A stretch of 64,000 nucleotides of DNA from positions 62,001 to 126,000 of the forward strand of contig NZ_MAST01000001.1 of assembly GCF_001758225.1 (NCBI RefSeq), in the 5' to 3' direction. The notes beneath the pieces were generated by a model that ran no database searches, was not told the DNA's origin, and worked only from the letters and a program-made list of their open reading frames with translations. The DNA is from Humibacillus sp. DSM 29435. GTDB taxonomy: Bacteria; Actinomycetota; Actinomycetes; Actinomycetales; Dermatophilaceae. Below, piece by piece: positions 8,881 to 16,691 of the stretch. The position numbers and the translations under genes are program-made. The first letter of the stretch is position 1, and every line of letters starts with the position of its first letter.

Positions 8881-9884
8881 AGGTCGAGCACCAGCCTTTC
8901 GCCTCGGCAGCGGCCGACGCAGATCATCATCGTCTCGTTCGCCTCACGTTCGTCGTCGGACAGCAGCGAGTCGCGGTGCTCGGGGGTGCCGGAGAGCACG
9001 CGGGTCTCGCAGGTACCGCAGATGCCCTCCTCGCAGGAGGTCTCGGGAAAGATCCCGACCGACTCGAGGGCGCGGACGATGGAGACACCCGGCTCGACGG
9101 TGACGGTCAGGCCCGACGCCGCCGCCTCCACCTCGAACGCGGCCTCGGCGCCGCTCGACGCCGCCGGCGCGACCGGCGAGAAGCGTTCCACCACCAGCGA
9201 ACCGGCCGGCCAGTGGGCGGTCGCGTCCTGCATGGCGGCGAGCAGCGGCTCGGGCCCACAGGCGTAGATCAGCGTGTCGGGCTCGACCTGCTCGAACAGC
9301 TCTTGGAGGGGTAGCAGCCCGGCTTCGTCCTGTGGGTGCACGGTCACCTCACCACCGGCGCCGGAGTGTGCGGCGAACTCGTCGAGGAAGGCCATCGACG
9401 AGCGCATCCGTCCGCCGTACACCAACGACCAGGGGATGCCGCTCTCGCGGGCGTGGGCGACCATGGCCAGGATCGGTGTGATGCCGATGCCTCCGGCGAC
9501 GAACCGGTAGCGGCCGGCGGGACGCAGTGAGAAGTTGTTGCGTGGGCCCCGGGCGTCGAGCACCATCCCCGGGTGCAGCTGGGTGTGCACCGCGTGCGAG
9601 CCGCCGCGGCCCACCGGTTCGAGCAGCACGGCGATGCGCCACTGGCGCCGGTTGGAGGGAGCGCCACACAGGGAGAACTGCCGCACCAGCGCGCCCCCGA
9701 GGTGCAGGTCGAGGTGGGCGCCCGGCTCCCACTCGGGCAGCTCGCCGCCGTCGGCGTTCTCCAGGAGCAAGGACACGACGCCGTCGCTCTCCCAGCGCAG
9801 CTGGCGCACGAGCAGCCGCAGCGTGCTGGCCCGGGTGTCATCACCCAGCAGGTCGGTGGTGCGGGGGTTGGTCGAGATGGTCAC
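8877..9884 (-). CDS. PDR/VanB family oxidoreductase (reductase partner of Rieske oxygenase)
   Basis: 335-aa class IA Rieske reductase. An N-terminal FMN-binding beta barrel holds RQFSLCGAPSN, the NAD-binding domain follows (FVAGGIGITPILAMVAHA, IYACGPEPLLAAM), and the plant-type [2Fe-2S] ferredoxin domain is at the C-terminus with CEEGICGTCETRVLSG and the last Cys in MMICVGRC. It passes electrons from NADH to the oxygenase encoded at the head of the same operon. A 20-residue Ala/Ser/Glu linker (PVAPAASSGAEAAFEVEAAA) joins the NAD and ferredoxin domains. It follows the ABC ATPase gene after 33 bases and overlaps the M20 gene. Confidence 0.92.
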   Translation of the reverse strand: MTISTNPRTTDLLGDDTRASTLRLLVRQLRWESDGVVSLLLENADGGELPEWEPGAHLDLHLGGALVRQFSLCGAPSNRRQWRIAVLLEPVGRGGSHAVHTQLHPGMVLDARGPRNNFSLRPAGRYRFVAGGIGITPILAMVAHARESGIPWSLVYGGRMRSSMAFLDEFAAHSGAGGEVTVHPQDEAGLLPLQELFEQVEPDTLIYACGPEPLLAAMQDATAHWPAGSLVVERFSPVAPAASSGAEAAFEVEAAASGLTVTVEPGVSIVRALESVGIFPETSCEEGICGTCETRVLSGTPEHRDSLLSDDEREANETMMICVGRCRGERLVLDL

Positions 9885-9917
9885 GGCATTCCTCGTAGGG
9901 TCATGGGGCGGTGCTGG

Positions 9918-10730
9918 TCAGCGCACGGCGCGCAGGAAGGCCTGGGTGCGCCGGTGCTGCGGGTCGGTGATGACGCGGGCGGCGGGCCCCTCCTCGACGA
10001 CCTGACCGTCGTCGAAGAACACGACACGGTCGGCGACGTCGCGCGCGAAGCTCATCTCGTGGGTGACGACGGCCATGGTCATGCCCGTGGCGGCGAGGTC
10101 GCGCATGACGGCAAGCACGTCGCCGACGAGCTCGGGGTCAAGGGCCGAGGTGGGTTCGTCGAAGAGCATGAGCTTCGGCTCCATGCACAGGGCGCGGGCG
10201 ATGGCCACTCGCTGCTGTTGCCCGCCGGAGAGATGCCGCGGGTAGGCGTGCGTCTTGTCCTGCAGCCCGACCTGCTCGAGCAGGGCAAGAGCGCGCTGCG
10301 TGGCTTCGCCCTTCTTCTGGCCCAGGGCCCGGCGCGGGGCCTCGATGAGGTTGTCGAGAACCGTCATGTGCGGGAAGAGGTTGAAGTTCTGGAAGACCAT
10401 GCCGATGTGGGTGCGGCGGCGGCAGATCTCACGATCGCTCAGCTCGTGCAGCTTGTCGCCGCGTTGGGTGTAGCCGACCACCTCGCCATCGACCCACAGG
10501 CGCCCGCCGTCGACGCGCTCGAGGTGGTTGATGCACCGCAGAAAGGTGCTCTTGCCCGAGCCGGACGGGCCGATGAGGCAGACGACCTCGCCGCGACCGA
10601 CGGTCAGCTCGATGCCCTTGAGCACCTCGTTGCGGCCGTACGACTTGTGCACCCCTTCGGCCCACACCATCGGTGACTCCCCAGGCGAGGCGGGCTGCTC
10701 CTGGTTCTTGACCTGGTCGGTGGCGGTCAT
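9918..10730 (-). CDS. amino acid ABC transporter ATP-binding protein (GlnQ/HisP type)
   Basis: 270-aa ABC ATPase with Walker A GPSGSGKST, Q-loop FQNFNLFPHMTVLDNL, signature LSGGQQQR, Walker B LMLFDEPTSALD and switch H in VVTHE. The EICRRRTHIGMVFQ segment and overall length place it with polar amino acid transporters. ATG 10730 overlaps the permease stop by ATGA. About 27 residues precede the core (MTATDQVKNQEQPASPGESP), slightly longer than usual. It drives uptake by the adjacent permease and binding protein. Confidence 0.93.
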   Translation of the reverse strand: MTATDQVKNQEQPASPGESPMVWAEGVHKSYGRNEVLKGIELTVGRGEVVCLIGPSGSGKSTFLRCINHLERVDGGRLWVDGEVVGYTQRGDKLHELSDREICRRRTHIGMVFQNFNLFPHMTVLDNLIEAPRRALGQKKGEATQRALALLEQVGLQDKTHAYPRHLSGGQQQRVAIARALCMEPKLMLFDEPTSALDPELVGDVLAVMRDLAATGMTMAVVTHEMSFARDVADRVVFFDDGQVVEEGPAARVITDPQHRRTQAFLRAVR

Positions 10731-11713
10731 GAGCTCTTCCTTCCCGACAGGGCGGCATGGGTCGATACGGCGGCCCGCAGCCGCATCAAGGGGGTGGGTG
10801 CCAGCGTGCGGTTGCCGCGCGAGAACCGGCGCTCGAGGTAGAACTGCCCCACGCTGAGCACCGAGGTGACAACCAGGTACCAGATGGAGGCCACGACGAG
10901 CAGCGGGATGGGCTGGAAGGTGCGGGAGTAGATGGTCTGGGCCGCGTAGAGCAGGTCGGGGACCGCGATCACCGAGACCAGCGAGGTGGTCTTGAGCATG
11001 CCGATCGTCTCGTTGCCCGTCGGCGGAATGATGACGCGCATCGCCTGGGGGAGAACCACGCGGCGCATGGTCTGCCCCCGGGTCAGCCCCAGCGCACCGG
11101 CCGCCTCCTGCTGCCCGTGGTCGACCGACAGGATGCCGGCCCGCACGATCTCTGACATGTAGGCGGCCTCGTTGAGGCCGAGGCCGAGAATCGCGGCGGC
11201 CAGTGGGGTGATGATGGCGTTGGCGTCGAGGTTCACCCCGGGCAGCCCGAAGGTGATCACCGGGTAGAGCGCGGCGAGGTTGAACCAGAGCAGCAGCTGT
11301 ACGAGCACCGGTGTGCCCCGGAAGAACGCGACGTAGCCGAAGGCGGCCGTGCGGATCACGGGGTTCCCTGACAGGCGCATGACGGCGAGCAGCACCCCGA
11401 GCGCGGCACCGACCATCATGCACACCGCGGTCAGCCACACGGTGAGCCACAGGCCCCGACCGATCGACACGTCGCGCAGGTAGGTGTTGACGACGTCCCA
11501 CTGGAAGCGCTCGTTGCTGACAACGGAGTTCACCATCAGCGCCGCGATGACCAACAGCACTGCCGCTGCGATCCAGCGGCCGATGTGTCGCTGGGGGACG
11601 ATGGTCAGCTCAGCGGCATCGACCGACAGCTCGGCGGGCCTCTGCGACTCCGGCTGGTCGTCGACGTGCGGTGCAGGCGGGGCCTGGGCACCGGCCCCGG
11701 CATCCCCGGTCAT
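10727..11713 (-). CDS. amino acid ABC transporter permease (HisM/GlnP family)
   Basis: 328-aa inner-membrane permease with five to six TM segments. The EAA loop reads EAAGALGLTRGQTMRRVVLPQAMRVIIPPTGNE, and FFRGTPVLVQLLLWF, the hallmark of the His/Glu/Gln permease family, precedes it. An N-terminal cytosolic extension of ~45 residues rich in Pro, Gln and acidic residues comes before TM1. ATG 11713 overlaps the binding-protein stop (ATGA), and its own stop overlaps the ATPase start. A single permease gene implies a homodimeric channel. Confidence 0.92.
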   Translation of the reverse strand: MTGDAGAGAQAPPAPHVDDQPESQRPAELSVDAAELTIVPQRHIGRWIAAAVLLVIAALMVNSVVSNERFQWDVVNTYLRDVSIGRGLWLTVWLTAVCMMVGAALGVLLAVMRLSGNPVIRTAAFGYVAFFRGTPVLVQLLLWFNLAALYPVITFGLPGVNLDANAIITPLAAAILGLGLNEAAYMSEIVRAGILSVDHGQQEAAGALGLTRGQTMRRVVLPQAMRVIIPPTGNETIGMLKTTSLVSVIAVPDLLYAAQTIYSRTFQPIPLLVVASIWYLVVTSVLSVGQFYLERRFSRGNRTLAPTPLMRLRAAVSTHAALSGRKSS

Positions 11714-12624
11714 TTCACGACCGTGCCGTCCTGGGCGGTGAACACCTGAGCGGGCAGGCTCCACTTCACGCCGAGCTTCTGCAGGGTTCCGTCTTCTGAC
11801 AGCTCTTTGACGGCCTGGGCAACGGCGGGAGTCAACGGCGAGTTCTTCGCCAGGGCGATGCCGCCATCGGCCGGCTCGAAGTCAGCGCCCGGGGCCAGCT
11901 CGAAGGTGCCGTTCGCGAGCTTCCCCTGGTAGGCGAGCGAGACGCTGTCGGCGGCGATGGCATCGACCCGGCCCGAGGTGAGCGCCAGGTTCGCGTCGTT
12001 CTGCGAGGGGTAGAGCGTGATGGTCAGCTCGGGCTTGCCGGCCGCCGTGCACTTCTTGCTCAGGGCCGGCATCTGGTTCAGGCCCTGGATCGACCCCTTC
12101 TGCGCCGACACCTTCTGCCCGCACAGTGACAGGTCGTCGAGCGACAGCTTCTTCGGGTTGCCCTTGGGTACGGCGACTGCGGTACCGCCGCTGAAATAGA
12201 CGACGAAGTCGACCGACTTGGAGCGTTCGGGGGTGACGGTGAACGCCGACATACCGGCATCGAACTTGCCGCTGCCCAGGCCGGCCAGGATGGTGTCGAA
12301 CCCGGTGTTGACGTGCTTGGCCTTGAGCCCGAGCTTGCCTGCGACGGCGTCGGCCAGCTCGACGTCGAAACCGATCATCGTCGTGTTGTCTTTGTCGAAG
12401 TACTCGAACGGCGGGTACGTCGCGTCGTGGGCGAAGGCGATCTCACCCTTGTCCTTGATCTTCTGCGGCACCAGTGCGGCGCCGGCGCCCGCCTGCTGGG
12501 CGGCCGCTGAAGCCGTGGGTACGGCGGTGCTGCCACCGGCATTCTCGGTGGCCGTGGTGCAGGCGGTGACCGTGAGGGGGACGCAGACGAGCAGGGCGAG
12601 GGTGGTCAGGGTGGGTCGGGTCAT
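11710..12624 (-). CDS. ABC transporter substrate-binding lipoprotein, family 3 (amino-acid type)
   Basis: 304-aa extracytoplasmic solute-binding protein. A lipoprotein signal peptide MTRPTLTTLALLVCVPLTVTAC ends in a lipobox cysteine at residue 22. The mature part has KIKDKGEIAFAHDATYPPFEYFDKDN, IGFDVELADAVAGKLGL and VDFVVYFSGGTAVAV, the standard SBP_bac_3 pattern. ATG 12624 has GAAAGG 8 bases upstream; an in-frame ATG 30 bases further up would put charged residues ahead of the signal peptide. Ligand unknown: the family usually binds polar amino acids, opines or ectoine. It lies ~93 bases after the cupin-like gene. Confidence 0.9.
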   Translation of the reverse strand: MTRPTLTTLALLVCVPLTVTACTTATENAGGSTAVPTASAAAQQAGAGAALVPQKIKDKGEIAFAHDATYPPFEYFDKDNTTMIGFDVELADAVAGKLGLKAKHVNTGFDTILAGLGSGKFDAGMSAFTVTPERSKSVDFVVYFSGGTAVAVPKGNPKKLSLDDLSLCGQKVSAQKGSIQGLNQMPALSKKCTAAGKPELTITLYPSQNDANLALTSGRVDAIAADSVSLAYQGKLANGTFELAPGADFEPADGGIALAKNSPLTPAVAQAVKELSEDGTLQKLGVKWSLPAQVFTAQDGTVVK

Positions 12625-12717
12625 TCGAGTGGCCTTTCGGGGGAGGGCCGGCACGAGACGGTGTCGGCGCCGTGAAGAAAGCAGCTGCGGTGGTGTGAAG
12701 TGGTGGGTCGCTCGAGG

Positions 12718-13164
12718 TCAGGGCACCCAGCGCAGGGCAGGGGCGGTCGTGGGGCGCAGGCGCACGAGGGCGACCTTGGCTCCGCCGGGGGCGGGGCGCA
12801 GGTGCAGCGACTCGGTCTCTTCTCCCTCGACCACGAACACGTCGCCGGGTGCCACCCACCGTTTCCAGGGGCCGGTGGCGTGGGCGATAAGGTGCTCGCC
12901 GGTGAGGGGCACGACGACCAGCTCTTCACCCGGGCTTCGCGTCAGCTCGACGACCTCGTCGCGGTGAATCGTGAGGTCGGCCTGGATGTGGTCGCGGTCG
13001 TGGTCGACGACGACCCGCCACGGCGCGCCCGACCCGGCATCGGTGCCCGGAACGCGCCGGACCGACCAGAGCCACTGGTCGCCACGCTCGGGCGAGTCGG
13101 GGCACGCGGCGAGGGTGGTCGTGCCGTCAGCATCGGGCACGGCAGCGTTGCCGCGCACGAGCAT
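12718..13164 (-). CDS. small cupin-like protein of unknown function
   Basis: 148-aa protein rich in beta strands. The C-terminal half (TIHRDEVVELTRSPGEELVV to VFVVEGEETESLHLRP) looks like a double-stranded beta helix with a HutD/Ves-like or cupin character, but metal-binding His residues are not evident. ATG 13164 starts 9 bases after the oxygenase stop at 13173; a GTG at 13170 is an alternative. The position, second in the Rieske operon, suggests an accessory or sensing role. I do not recognise a specific family with certainty. Confidence 0.6.
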   Translation of the reverse strand: MLVRGNAAVPDADGTTTLAACPDSPERGDQWLWSVRRVPGTDAGSGAPWRVVVDHDRDHIQADLTIHRDEVVELTRSPGEELVVVPLTGEHLIAHATGPWKRWVAPGDVFVVEGEETESLHLRPAPGGAKVALVRLRPTTAPALRWVP

Positions 13165-13172
13165 CCACACGG

Positions 13173-14321
13173 TCAGGCCCGGCCGGAAGAAGCAGGAGCG
13201 GCGGCCCCTGCTGCGACCCGGGCCGACGCGGGTGATCCGGCGGCTGGGGAGGCTGGGGAGGCTGGGGAGGTTGAGCCAGGGTGGGCGGGCGTTCGGGCGC
13301 CGGCGGCCGGCGCAGCGGCATCCTGCTCGGCCTTGAGCAGCTGCGACATGATGCGACGGGCCTTGGCGACCCCGGCGTCCTGCGCGATGAGCACGTCGTG
13401 CTCGTGCGCCGGACGGGTACGCAGGCCGATCTCCTGCAACCGCAGCGCTTCTGCGTCTTCGTCGAGCACCGTGCCCAGGCCGATGCGCAGGTTCTCGGTG
13501 GCCTCGACGTTGTCGATGCCGAAGTTGCGGCTGAACGCGTAGTAGTACCAGCAGGTGTGTTCGTCGATGGGCGTGATGGCGTTGAGCACCTTGATCAGGT
13601 AGCCCTCCTCGCGCGGGCGGCCGAGCCCGGTGATGCCCGAGTGCAGCGTGTGGTGGCTCGGCACGGCGAACTCGGTGGCGTGGAACCGGTCGTAGAGGCC
13701 GTCGATGCCCATGGTCTCGGCGTAGAGCGGCGGGGCCTCGACCCCGGGCATCAGCCGGTCGACGGTCACGGTGGTGCCATCGACCTCCACGGTGATGCCG
13801 TACTCGTAGATGTAGTCGTCGCCGACCGTCGTCTGGTGCAGGAACGACTCGTGGGTCAGGTCGAGCAGGTTGTCGTGCACGAGGTCGGCCCGGCACTCGA
13901 AGCGGTAGGAGTGCGTGACCGTGGCCCACTCGGGGTCGTTCATCCAGTGGGTGTCGGGCACGAGGGACTCGTCGGCGCGGTCGACGTCGCCGGTCCAGAC
14001 CCACACCCAGCCGTCGCGCTCGACGACGGGAAAGACCCGCACGCGGGCCCGGGCCGGGATCGTCGACTGGGCCGGCACCCGGGTGCACACGCCGTCGCAG
14101 CCGAAGGCGAAGCCGTGGTAGCCGCACTCCACGGAGTCGTCGACCACCCGCCCCGACGAGAGCGGGAAGCCGCGGTGCGCGCACCGGTCGACGAGAGCGA
14201 CCGCCTGACCGCTCTGCCGGCGATAGAGCACGATCGGCAGCTCGCACACCGTTCGGGCCACCGGCTCGCGGTTCACCTCGTTCGACCACGCGGCCACGTA
14301 CCAGGCGTTCAGGACATGCAT
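13173..14321 (-). CDS. Rieske non-heme iron oxygenase, VanA-type (vanillate demethylase-like)
   Basis: 382-aa oxygenase. The Rieske cluster ligands are C47, H49, C66 and H69 (CAHRG...CGYHG). The mononuclear iron site lies in the block around residues 148-162, with N151, D154, H157 and H162, giving the usual HDNLLDLTHESFLH pattern. VanA relatives remove O-methyl or N-methyl groups or hydroxylate aromatic substrates; the substrate here is unknown. The catalytic domain ends near residue 335 and is followed by a ~45-residue Ala/Pro/Ser tail encoded partly by 9-base repeats. ATG 14321 has GAGGAGGA upstream. First gene of the operon with a VanB reductase, ABC importer and M20 hydrolase. Confidence 0.9.
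   Translation of the reverse strand: MHVLNAWYVAAWSNEVNREPVARTVCELPIVLYRRQSGQAVALVDRCAHRGFPLSSGRVVDDSVECGYHGFAFGCDGVCTRVPAQSTIPARARVRVFPVVERDGWVWVWTGDVDRADESLVPDTHWMNDPEWATVTHSYRFECRADLVHDNLLDLTHESFLHQTTVGDDYIYEYGITVEVDGTTVTVDRLMPGVEAPPLYAETMGIDGLYDRFHATEFAVPSHHTLHSGITGLGRPREEGYLIKVLNAITPIDEHTCWYYYAFSRNFGIDNVEATENLRIGLGTVLDEDAEALRLQEIGLRTRPAHEHDVLIAQDAGVAKARRIMSQLLKAEQDAAAPAAGARTPAHPGSTSPASPASPAAGSPASARVAAGAAAPASSGRA
13243..13269. repeat. 9-bp tandem repeat (3 copies) in the oxygenase tail
   Basis: Three perfect copies of GCTGGGGAG lie inside the low-complexity C-terminal tail of the Rieske oxygenase, encoding repeated Pro-Ala-Ser on the minus strand. Copy-number change would lengthen the tail in steps of three residues without a frameshift. 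Confidence 0.85.
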
Positions 14322-14352
14322 CGGTTCCTCCTCGTCGAGACAACTGGGATGC

Positions 14353-14381
14353 ACTGTATCCATTGGATCCAATCTTGCCAA
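14353..14381 (-). promoter_or_regulatory. promoter of the Rieske/ABC operon with GntR operator
   Basis: On the minus strand, TTGGCA (14381-14376) and TACAGT (14358-14353) are spaced by exactly 17 bases, a good sigma70-type promoter for the oxygenase gene starting at 14321. The spacer contains the perfect 12-bp palindrome ATTGGATCCAAT (14362-14373), the kind of site an FCD-type GntR dimer binds. On the plus strand the same palindrome overlaps a possible -35 (TTGGAT) of the regulator gene, which begins at 14400, so one site could control both directions. Confidence 0.65.
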
Positions 14382-14399
14382 GAGGCTAAGGTCAGGGGC

Positions 14400-15116
14400 A
14401 TGAGCATGCCTCGTCGTGGCGAGCCGGTAGCCGAAGCGGTGTACCGGCACGTTCGGGACGCCATCGTCGACGGCGCCTACCCGGCCGACGCGCAGCTGGT
14501 CCAGGAGCAGGTGGCCGACCAGCTCGGGGTCTCGCGCACCCCGGTGCGCGAGGCGTTGAACCGCTTGGCGGCCGAAGGGCTGGTGACCTGGGTGCCCCGC
14601 TCGGGTTACACCGTCAACGCCCTGACGGATGCCGACATCACCGACGTGTTCGAGGTGCGCCAGAGCCTCGAGGTGCTGGCGCTGCGCCATGCGTGCGGGC
14701 AGCTGAACCGCACGCAGGCGGCCAAGGTGCGCGTACTCATCGCGGAGATGGACGAGGCCGACCCCACTGACGCCGCCGCCCAGTTCGAGCTGAACCGGCT
14801 CTTCCACCAGGCGATGGTCGAGCCGTGCCGCAACCGCTACCTGCTGGGGTTGCTCGACCAGCTCTGGAGCAACCCGGTCAGCCGGCGGATCACCGGCTCG
14901 TACATCCACGACGCCCGCAACGTCGCCCGGATGGTGCAGGAGCACGAGCAGATCCTGCAGGCGTCACTCGACAACGACGTCGAGACCCTCGTGCGGCTCT
15001 CGCAGCAGCACATGACCCAGGGCTACGGAGACGCCCGGCAGCCGTCGGCTCCGGCGGCGGGCCGGTCGGGCGGGTCGAGCCAGCCGGCCGGGTCAGCCGT
15101 TCCCGTGCCGACCTGA
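14400..15116 (+). CDS. GntR family transcriptional regulator, FCD domain
   Basis: 238-aa regulator. The N-terminal winged helix (residues ~8-75) holds VQEQVADQLGVSRTPVREALNRLAAEGLVTWVPRSGYTV; the FCD ligand domain (~80-215) holds FELNRLFHQAMVE and MVQEHEQILQASLDND with the metal-site His residues. The C-terminus is a Pro/Ala/Gly/Ser tail. ATG 14400 lies only ~8 bases after a predicted start of transcription, so the mRNA may be leaderless. It is divergent from the Rieske operon with a shared palindrome and probably represses it until a substrate-derived effector binds. Confidence 0.88.
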   Translation: MSMPRRGEPVAEAVYRHVRDAIVDGAYPADAQLVQEQVADQLGVSRTPVREALNRLAAEGLVTWVPRSGYTVNALTDADITDVFEVRQSLEVLALRHACGQLNRTQAAKVRVLIAEMDEADPTDAAAQFELNRLFHQAMVEPCRNRYLLGLLDQLWSNPVSRRITGSYIHDARNVARMVQEHEQILQASLDNDVETLVRLSQQHMTQGYGDARQPSAPAAGRSGGSSQPAGSAVPVPT

Positions 15117-15163
15117 GGTGGCCGGTCCCGATGACGGGGCAGGCACGAGGGGCAGGCTCGCGG

Positions 15164-15982
15164 TCAGGCTCGACGCAGCTGGGTCCACCCCAGGCGCCGA
15201 GAGATCTCGTTCGCGGCGTCTAGAGCCTGCTGCCCGAGCGCGCCCACGCTGTCCTTGGGCACCCGGTAGGACGGAGCGGCGATCAGCACGGCGCCGACGA
15301 CCTCACCGCGGTGGTCGCACACGGGTGACGCGATGCCGACCTCGTCGGTTGATGTCAGGCCGTAGTTGACCGCGTACCCCCGCGAGGTGACCTGCTTCAG
15401 CTCGGCGGCGAACGCCTGCAGGGCCGCCGGGGTGGTATCAGTGAGGGTCGGCTGCCCGCCCATGATCCGCAGCCGAACCTCGTCGCTGGAGCGCCCGGCG
15501 AGGAAGACCTGCACCGAGGCGTTCTCGGCGGCGACGTAGCGCGTTCCGAGCGGGGTGGTGTGCTTGATCTGCTGCGGGCTGGGCACCTGCTCCACCGTGA
15601 CGGCCTGGCTGCCGCTCCACACCAGCAGGGCGGTCGTCTCGCGAGTGAGAGCCGACAGGTCGCGCAGCACGGGCAGAGCGGCCCGGCGCACGTCGAGGTC
15701 GGCCAGCAGTGGCCCGGCGACCGACAGCAACCCGAGGCCGAGGCGGAACTTGCGGCTCTGGGTGTCGCGCTCGACGACCTGCTCCTTCTCGAGGGTGGCG
15801 AGGATGCGCGACACGCTCGACTTGTGCAGGCCCACCTTGCCCGCGATCTCGGTGACCCCCTGCAGCGGTTCGTCGACCGTGAAGCAGCGCAGCACCTGGA
15901 TGACCGTGACGATGACCGACGCGCCCTTGGGCTCGGCGGCCACGCTGGCTGGTGGTCTCGGTCCGGTGCTGGCCACGGCCAT
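15164..15982 (-). CDS. IclR family transcriptional regulator
   Basis: 272-aa regulator: an HTH domain at residues ~22-85 (IVTVIQVLRCFTVDEPLQGVTEIAGKVGLHKSSVSRILATLEKEQVVER) and an IclR effector domain with LLVWSGSQAVTVEQV, GYAVNYGLTSTDEVGIASPV and VGAVLIAAPSYRV. ATG 15982 has GAGGA 8-12 bases upstream. It lies downstream of creatinase and the cupin gene on the same strand, so it may be co-transcribed with them or control them; that is inference. The convergent GntR gene ends 47 bases away. Confidence 0.88.
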   Translation of the reverse strand: MAVASTGPRPPASVAAEPKGASVIVTVIQVLRCFTVDEPLQGVTEIAGKVGLHKSSVSRILATLEKEQVVERDTQSRKFRLGLGLLSVAGPLLADLDVRRAALPVLRDLSALTRETTALLVWSGSQAVTVEQVPSPQQIKHTTPLGTRYVAAENASVQVFLAGRSSDEVRLRIMGGQPTLTDTTPAALQAFAAELKQVTSRGYAVNYGLTSTDEVGIASPVCDHRGEVVGAVLIAAPSYRVPKDSVGALGQQALDAANEISRRLGWTQLRRA

Positions 15983-16066
15983 CTGTTCATCCTCACCCGG
16001 TGACGCGAATCAGGTGCAGACCGGTTGCTCTCGCACCACGGTCCACGCCGCGTTCACGGCATTCGC

Positions 16067-16177
16067 TCAGTCGACGTTGTTGTGGTCGGGGCCGAACCTG
16101 AACATGGTGGTGTTCTCGGCGCCGCCCACGGTGACCACCAGAATATCGTGTTCCCGATACCCACCACCGGCTACCGG
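16067..16177 (-). pseudogene. degenerate duplicate of the creatinase 3' end
   Basis: This stretch encodes, in one frame to a TGA at 16067, a 36-residue peptide (PVAGGGYREHDILVVTV... ending FGPDHNNVD) that is nearly the C-terminus of the intact creatinase gene 620 bases away (…GGYREHDILVVNES... ending FGPDHNIVD). The likeness continues beyond the stop: bases ~16027-16177 and ~16650-16802 align over about 150 bp at roughly 80 percent identity with one 2-base and one small gap. It begins inside the last codons of the cupin gene, whose TAG stop (16171-16173) falls in the repeat. It keeps the Glu of the catalytic YREHD motif but has no start or upstream coding part. Confidence 0.85.
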
Positions 16178-16590
16178 CTGCGACGCTGTTCTCGGGCGCT
16201 CCGCGCAGCCTGCGCCGACCCGAAGCCGGACCAGTCGGTCGTGCCCGGCTCGCCCCAGACCACGAGCAGCCGCAGGGGGTCCGGTCCTGTGTTGGCGAGG
16301 TCGTGCCAGGTGCCCGCAGGGGCCAGCACGCCGTCGCCCGCAGCGATGTCGTAGGTCTCGTCGTCGACGTGCATCCTGCCGGTGCCGGCCAGCACGAGAT
16401 AGAGCTCGTCGAGCGGCTGCTGTTCTGCGTCGTGGGCATGCATGCCCTCGCTGGCACCGGGCGGCAGCTCCCAGGTCTGCACGGCGACCGGCAGCCGCGA
16501 CGTGTCGAGGAAGTGCCACTGCATGCGAATGGAGCCCTCGCCGCCGTGCAGCGGGTAGTCGAAGGCGTGCTCACCCGCGCGCTCGATCAT
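16171..16590 (-). CDS. cupin domain-containing protein
   Basis: 139-aa single cupin. Motif 1 is HAHDAEQQPLDELYLVLAGTGRMHV (residues ~50-75), motif 2 is GDGVLAPAGTWHDLANTG (~86-103); His residues in both could hold a metal. ATG 16590 (MIERAGEHAFDY) is chosen because upstream residues back to 16671 look unlike protein and overlap repeated DNA. The C-terminal WSGFGSAQAARSAREQRRSR is not cupin-like and ends in the creatinase-tail duplicate, so the original 3' end may have been lost. Its place after creatinase suggests a role in creatine or sarcosine metabolism, but no substrate is evident. Confidence 0.78.
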   Translation of the reverse strand: MIERAGEHAFDYPLHGGEGSIRMQWHFLDTSRLPVAVQTWELPPGASEGMHAHDAEQQPLDELYLVLAGTGRMHVDDETYDIAAGDGVLAPAGTWHDLANTGPDPLRLLVVWGEPGTTDWSGFGSAQAARSAREQRRSR

Positions 16591-16691
16591 CAGTCTGTTC
16601 CGATCTCTGTGAGTCCACTGACCCGAGACGAACGCGGTGCGGCTCGGATGCTCTCGCACCACGAGCCACACCGCGTTGTCACGGCATCCGC

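Noticed and set aside
12718-14343. One long minus-strand frame joining the cupin-like gene to a stretch across the oxygenase
   Set aside because: The part above ~13164 is Arg/Pro/Gly-rich shadow of the oxygenase, which is read in another frame with intact Rieske and iron ligands.
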